From NCBI GenBank assembly GCA_040902845.1, contig JBBDWM010000002.1, positions 1-8,838 on the forward strand: DNA of 8,838 bases. The letters are read 5' to 3'. Shown here in pieces: positions 5,382 to 8,838 of this stretch. The stretch comes from JALYNX01 sp040902845. Lineage in GTDB: Bacteria > Actinomycetota > Acidimicrobiia > Spongiisociales > ZC4RG35. The number at the start of each line of letters is the position of its first letter. Position 1 is the stretch's first letter. The position numbers were made by a program, and so were the translations under genes. The notes under the pieces are model-generated. The model was given only the letters and a program-made list of their open reading frames with translations. It did not search any database and was not told the origin of the DNA.

Positions 5382-5408
5382 GCTCAGGTCCGTATATGAC
5401 CCCTGAGC
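5382..5408 (+). other. inverted repeat in the glmS 5' untranslated region
   Basis: GCTCAGG (5382-5388) and CCTGAGC (5402-5408) form a 7-bp stem with a 13-base loop, about 30 bases before the glmS start. Its GCTCA arm repeats the P3-loop sequence at 5265-5269 and the TGAGC arm repeats the P3.1 partner at 5327-5331, so alternative pairing with the ribozyme is possible on paper. The function is unknown. Confidence 0.35.
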
Positions 5409-5426
5409 GTCTCAATTTCGTCGATT

Positions 5427-5432
5427 GAAGGA
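5427..5432 (+). promoter_or_regulatory. ribosome binding site of glmS
   Basis: GAAGGA lies six bases before the ATG at 5439, a clear Shine-Dalgarno that fixes the start giving Met-Cys, as needed for the N-terminal nucleophile cysteine. It is outside the ribozyme, so control is expected by cleavage of the message, not by hiding this site. Confidence 0.75.
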
Positions 5433-5438
5433 AGAGAT

Positions 5439-7265
5439 ATGTGCGGAATTGTCGGTTATGTCGGTCCACGCCCGGTGCTCGATGTCTTGATGCCGGGTCT
5501 GGCCCGCTTGGAATATCGGGGTTACGACTCGGCCGGGGTGGCCCTCAATTATGGGGACTCGATAACGGTCCTGAAACAGGCCGGGAGGATTGCCGATCTC
5601 CAGCGTCTGGTCGATCGGGAACAACCCACCGATGCCCACACCGGTATCGGTCACACCAGGTGGGCAACTCACGGGGCGCCCAACACCGGCAACGCCCATC
5701 CTCATCTCGACTGTCGCCGCGAGGTGGTGGTGGTGCACAATGGCATCATCGAGAACTGGATGGACCTCAAGGAGAAATTGGTCCAGGATGGCCACGTCTT
5801 CGAAAGCGACACCGACACCGAGGTGGTCGCACACATGATCGAGGACATGTCCGAGCTCTCGCTGGCCGATGCGGTCCGTCATGTCATGAACCAGGCCGAC
5901 GGGGCGCTTGCCCTTGTGGTGATGCGGCGTTCCGAGCCGGACCTCCTGGTTGGTGGGAGACGTGGGTCACCGCTGGTTGTGGGCCACGGAGTCGGGGAGA
6001 ACTTTCTCGCGTCTGACATCCCTGCCTTTCTCGAGCACACCCGAGAGATGGTGGTGATAGACGATGACCGAATCGTCGAGATCCGCCCCGGTTCGATTGT
6101 GCTCTCCGACCTCCAAGGCAACGAGCTCGAGTTGGATCAACGGACCGTCGAGTGGGATATGGAAGCCGCCGAAAAGGGCGGCTACGCGACCTTCATGCTC
6201 AAGGAGATCTTCGAACAGCCACATGCCATCATCGACACCCTTGCAGGCCGGATCGTGGCGCCGGGGAGGGTCGCGCTCGACGAGCTGAGAATCGAGAGTC
6301 GACGGCTTCGTGAGATCGACAAGGTGTTCGTCATTGCCTGCGGGACGTCATATCACGCGGCGATGATGGCCAAGTACGCCATCGAACGGTGGACCCGGCT
6401 TCCGGTGGAGATCGACATCGCTTCGGAGTTCCGGTACCGGGACCCGGTTCTCGATCACAACTCTCTCGTGATCGGGATCAGTCAATCGGGCGAGACGATC
6501 GACACTTTGGCTGCGATTCGATATGCGAAGGCTCAGGGCTCGACTGTGATCGCGGTGTCGAATGTCGTCGAATCGGCTCTGGCCCGAGAGGCCGATGCAG
6601 TGCTCTACACCAGGGCCGGTCCCGAAATCGGGGTGGCCGCCACCAAGACCTTCACCACCCAACTCGTTGCCATGCAACTGCTCGGCCTGCACCTGGCCCA
6701 GGTGCGAGGAACACTCGATCCGGGTGCAATCGAGTTGCTGGTAAGAGAAATGTTGCGGCTGCCCGAGCAGGTTGAAAAAGTGTTGTCATGTGCCGACGAC
6801 ATCGCCCAGCTGACCGAGATGTGGGCTGAAACCGAGCATTTCTTCTTCCTCGGGCGCTCCGGCGATTTCCCGGTCGCGATGGAAGGGGCGTTGAAGCTCA
6901 AGGAGATCGCCTACGTGCGGGCCGAGGGCTACGCCGCCGGAGAGATGAAGCACGGGCCGATCGCTCTCATCGAGCCAGGTGTAGTTGTGGTGGGTGTGGT
7001 CACGGACAGTCATGTCCAAACCAAGACTCTCTCCAATATGGAGGAGATGAAGGCCCGTGGGGCGACCATTGTCCTCGTCGCCGAGGAGGGTTACGACGTT
7101 GGCCATGTCGCCGATCATGTGATCCGGGTGCCGGCCGGACCGGACCTCTTGTGCACGGTGACCGCGGTGGTTCCACTCCAACTCCTCGCCTACCACCTGG
7201 CCACTGCACGGGGGATGGATGTGGACAAGCCACGCAACCTTGCCAAGACAGTGACGGTGGAATGA
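5439..7265 (+). CDS. glmS: glutamine--fructose-6-phosphate aminotransferase (isomerizing)
   Basis: GlmS makes glucosamine-6-phosphate from fructose-6-phosphate and glutamine, the committed step to UDP-GlcNAc. The 608-residue product has the full two-part structure. The N-terminal class II amidotransferase has nucleophile Cys2 (MCGIVGYVG), HTRWATHG (72-79) and the HNGIIEN loop (100-106). Two SIS domains follow, with CGTSYHA (301-307) and SQSGET (348-353) in the first and EGALKLKEI...GEMKHGP (482-507) in the second. Glu489, His505 and Lys603 fall at the positions expected for E. coli Glu488, His504 and Lys603, the last in the C-terminal NLAKTVTVE that binds the sugar as a Schiff base. It follows glmM in direction and pathway and is preceded by a glmS ribozyme, which should give feedback by its own product. 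No truncation or missing residue was seen. Confidence 0.98.
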   Translation: MCGIVGYVGPRPVLDVLMPGLARLEYRGYDSAGVALNYGDSITVLKQAGRIADLQRLVDREQPTDAHTGIGHTRWATHGAPNTGNAHPHLDCRREVVVVHNGIIENWMDLKEKLVQDGHVFESDTDTEVVAHMIEDMSELSLADAVRHVMNQADGALALVVMRRSEPDLLVGGRRGSPLVVGHGVGENFLASDIPAFLEHTREMVVIDDDRIVEIRPGSIVLSDLQGNELELDQRTVEWDMEAAEKGGYATFMLKEIFEQPHAIIDTLAGRIVAPGRVALDELRIESRRLREIDKVFVIACGTSYHAAMMAKYAIERWTRLPVEIDIASEFRYRDPVLDHNSLVIGISQSGETIDTLAAIRYAKAQGSTVIAVSNVVESALAREADAVLYTRAGPEIGVAATKTFTTQLVAMQLLGLHLAQVRGTLDPGAIELLVREMLRLPEQVEKVLSCADDIAQLTEMWAETEHFFFLGRSGDFPVAMEGALKLKEIAYVRAEGYAAGEMKHGPIALIEPGVVVVGVVTDSHVQTKTLSNMEEMKARGATIVLVAEEGYDVGHVADHVIRVPAGPDLLCTVTAVVPLQLLAYHLATARGMDVDKPRNLAKTVTVE

Positions 7266-7284
7266 CGCGGGTTGTCCCCCATTC

Positions 7285-7326
7285 TGGCGCGGAGTTCTCG
7301 ACCTCCAGGTCGAGAACTCCGCGCCA
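7285..7326. repeat. perfect 42-base palindrome (20-bp arms) after glmS; terminator or dispersed repeat
   Basis: Left arm 7285-7304 (starting TGGCGCGGAG) is the exact inverse of right arm 7307-7326, with two bases CC between. The RNA hairpin would have 19 paired bases and a four-base loop. It begins 20 bases after the glmS stop and lies 56 bases before acpS. TTCT before it and AAAAC after it leave it A/T-flanked, but no U-run follows on the plus strand, so it is not a classical intrinsic terminator. The length and perfection are also typical of intergenic palindromic repeats present in many copies per genome. Confidence 0.65.
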
Positions 7327-7369
7327 AAACGACTGCCGCTGCTGGCGAAGCCGGCCGGCAATCGATCGG

Positions 7370-7375
7370 TAGCCT
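7370..7375 (+). promoter_or_regulatory. -10 element for leaderless acpS
   Basis: TAGCCT (TANNNT) ends six bases before the GTG at 7382. If that G is +1, the hexamer occupies -12 to -7 exactly, as in actinobacterial leaderless promoters. There is no Shine-Dalgarno before the GTG, which fits. No clear -35 was seen. Confidence 0.5.
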
Positions 7376-7381
7376 GACCTC

Positions 7382-7759
7382 GTGCGCATCCTCGGGTTGG
7401 GAGTAGATCTCGCCGATATCGATCGTGTCGAAACGGTGCTGGCCCGGTATCCGAGATTCGCCGAACGGTGCTTCACCGACCATGAGCGCGAGTACGCCTT
7501 TCGTTTCTCAAATCCGGCGCGCCGCTTTGCCGCTCGTTTTGCCGGCAAGGAGGCGGTGATGAAGTCCCTGGGCACCGGGTGGCGTCGTGTCCGCTGGCAG
7601 GACATCGAAATCACCGGCGGTGGAAAGCCCACGGTCCGGTTGATCGGGACCGCGGCGAAGCGCGCCCAGCAGCTCGGCGTCACGGAGGTCCTGGTGACCA
7701 TCACCCATACCAACACCTCGGCATTGGTGATGGCCGTCGCCGTGTCCGAGCAAGGCTGA
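7382..7759 (+). CDS. acpS: holo-[acyl-carrier-protein] synthase
   Basis: AcpS transfers the 4'-phosphopantetheine arm of coenzyme A onto a serine of apo-ACP, enabling fatty acid synthesis. The 125-residue product has the two family signatures. GVDLADIDRVE (residues 7-17) contains the Mg-binding Asp9, and RFAARFAGKEAVMKSLG (48-64) contains the catalytic Glu57. The C-terminal VTITHTNTSALVMAVA strand (105-120) is also typical. The length is normal for the short, trimeric AcpS class. GTG at 7382 is the only start that keeps the conserved N-terminus at its normal position; the message is probably leaderless. Placement after glmS is common in actinobacteria. The glycosyltransferase gene starts two bases after the stop codon begins its final base region (ATG at 7761), so both are probably one unit. 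Confidence 0.95.
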   Translation: MRILGLGVDLADIDRVETVLARYPRFAERCFTDHEREYAFRFSNPARRFAARFAGKEAVMKSLGTGWRRVRWQDIEITGGGKPTVRLIGTAAKRAQQLGVTEVLVTITHTNTSALVMAVAVSEQG

Positions 7760-7760
7760 A

Positions 7761-8838
7761 ATGCAGCCCCGCTCGCCGAACGACGGGGATGCGCCTCGCG
7801 TGTTGATCGTGACCGCCACTGATCGCAGACGGGGAGCGGAGGTGTTCACCGAAAGGCTTGGGGAAGGACTCACGAGTCACGGCTGGGTGGTGCAAGCAGT
7901 GAGTCTCACCAGATCGGGCGATGCCCGCCGGGTGGAGGTCGAGTGCCTCACCGACGTTGACTCGGCCCGCCCCGGTCGGCTCAATTTCCGCATCTCTCGC
8001 GCTTTGACCGCCCGCATCAGGGAATTCCGACCGGACATCGTCCTGGCCAACGGAGGGTCGACCCTGCGTTACGGCGCGCTGGCGACTCTTCGGTCTGAAG
8101 CGCCTTTGGTCTACATCGCCATAGGCGAACCCCGGTACTGGATAGGTTCGGCCCTGTCGCGGATGGCCAATCGATGGATGCTCCGACGGGCGAGCAGCAT
8201 CCTGGTGGTCTGTGAGGCCACAAGGCGACAATTGCTCGACGTCGATCCGTCACTTGCACCAAGGCTCCACGTCACCTACACCGGTGTTCCCGACGCGATG
8301 TTTGCAGTCCGGGCCGGCGAACACGAGGGCCCACTTCGGGTGGTGATGGTGGGCAGTCTCTCCGACGAGAAAGATCCAATCCTCGGCTTGCGGAGCATTG
8401 CCCGGATCCCGGGGGCATTGCTGCGGTTGGTCGGAGCAGGGCCTCTGATGGAGCAACTTCGCCACGAGGCCCAGGTCCTCGGCATCGAGGACAGGGTGCA
8501 CCTGGTCGGGGCGGTCGACGATGTCATCCCACACCTGGAGTGGGCAAACGTCCTGCTCCTGACGTCGCGCACGGAAGGCCTGCCCGGTGCTGTTCTGGAG
8601 GCGGGGGCTGCGTCCGTCGCAGCCGTTGCCCTCGATGTTGGTGGGGTCAGAGAGGCCGTGAGGGATGGGGTAAGTGGGATCGTGGTCGATCGCAACGAAG
8701 ATGACGGCCTGGTCCGCGCCCTTTCACTGATGGCAGCCGATCCGGAGTTGGCCCGCCGCATGGGCCGGGCGGCGCGACTTCATATCAAGGAGCGGTTTGC
8801 GATGGATCTCATCATCTCTGGATATGCCGCCCGTCTCG
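7761..8838 (+). CDS. GT4-family glycosyltransferase, 3' end outside the window
   Basis: At least 359 residues are open to the window edge with no stop. The arrangement is a GT-B glycosyltransferase. The N-terminal Rossmann half begins RVLIVTATDRRRGAEVF (residues 13-29). A linker ends near YTGVPDAMF (173-181). The C-terminal half has VVMVGSLSDEKDP (194-206), LLRLVGAGPLMEQL (220-233) and VHLVGAVDDV (246-255). The donor-binding EX7E motif is Glu272-Glu280 in TEGLPGAVLEAGA, followed by DVGGVREAV and GIVV. This is the usual retaining glycosyltransferase family 4 pattern, which uses a nucleotide-sugar donor; the acceptor cannot be told. ATG at 7761 follows the acpS stop by one base, with AAGG five bases upstream inside acpS. 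No signal peptide or membrane segment is visible. Likely nearly complete, because the C-terminal helix pattern has been reached. Confidence 0.92.
   Translation, partial: MQPRSPNDGDAPRVLIVTATDRRRGAEVFTERLGEGLTSHGWVVQAVSLTRSGDARRVEVECLTDVDSARPGRLNFRISRALTARIREFRPDIVLANGGSTLRYGALATLRSEAPLVYIAIGEPRYWIGSALSRMANRWMLRRASSILVVCEATRRQLLDVDPSLAPRLHVTYTGVPDAMFAVRAGEHEGPLRVVMVGSLSDEKDPILGLRSIARIPGALLRLVGAGPLMEQLRHEAQVLGIEDRVHLVGAVDDVIPHLEWANVLLLTSRTEGLPGAVLEAGAASVAAVALDVGGVREAVRDGVSGIVVDRNEDDGLVRALSLMAADPELARRMGRAARLHIKERFAMDLIISGYAARL

Noticed and set aside
5375..5398. glmS promoter made of TTGGGT and TATATG
   Set aside because: The spacing is only 12 bases, too short for a sigma-70-type promoter, and transcription from here would bypass the ribozyme.
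5215..5406. 63-codon plus-strand GTG frame between glmM and glmS
   Set aside because: It coincides with the ribozyme stems and loops; its composition is explained by conserved RNA sequence and it shows no protein-like pattern.
1..8838. Mobile element, phage, CRISPR array, tRNA or defence system
   Set aside because: No transposase, integrase, regular spaced repeats, cloverleaf or defence-family motif was seen; all larger genes are core metabolism or translation.

Overview
The window is GC-rich and reads as ordinary housekeeping chromosome of an actinobacterium. The evidence is the order truA, rplM-rpsI, glmM, glmS, acpS, which is the familiar actinobacterial block downstream of the rpoA/rplQ ribosomal cluster, together with frequent GTG/TTG starts, overlapping stop/start codons and apparently leaderless genes. 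I infer a deep or uncultured actinobacterial lineage (for example Acidimicrobiia-like), but the sequence alone does not prove this. No insertion sequence, phage gene, CRISPR array, tRNA or rRNA was seen.

Layout. Positions 45-1297 (+) hold a small multi-pass membrane protein of Yip1-like appearance whose stop overlaps the start of truA (tRNA pseudouridine synthase). Positions 1345-2840 (-) hold an island on the opposite strand: ilvA (threonine ammonia-lyase with a C-terminal ACT domain), followed by a small unrecognised basic protein with a good Shine-Dalgarno site and a strong hairpin in front of it. A divergent 108-base spacer separates ilvA from rplM. From 2949 (+) rplM, rpsI and glmM are packed tightly (1-base overlap, then a 2-base gap). 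After a 281-base spacer comes glmS, then a 116-base spacer with a perfect 20-bp-arm palindrome, then acpS. Last is a GT4-type glycosyltransferase cut by the window end.

The most interesting element is in the glmM-glmS spacer. Positions about 5190-5331 carry what looks like a complete glmS ribozyme (GlcN6P-activated self-cleaving riboswitch). It has the cleavage site A/GCGCC, short P1, the P2 stem with the conserved UCGGCGGAUGCC segment, P3, a P3.1 pseudoknot and a P4 stem capped by a GNRA loop and followed by GAACAAAGA. This class is known mainly from Firmicutes, so an intact copy in an actinobacterial-type ribosomal/amino-sugar operon is notable. GlmS makes GlcN6P, GlmM converts it to GlcN1P for UDP-GlcNAc and peptidoglycan synthesis, and the ribozyme would let GlcN6P shut down only the downstream glmS part of the message.

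Other regulatory structure includes a candidate rplM leader whose hairpin covers the Shine-Dalgarno, one A/T-rich -10 element shared by divergent ilvA and rplM promoters, a -10 element placed exactly for leaderless acpS, and several hairpins without U-tracts at gene ends.
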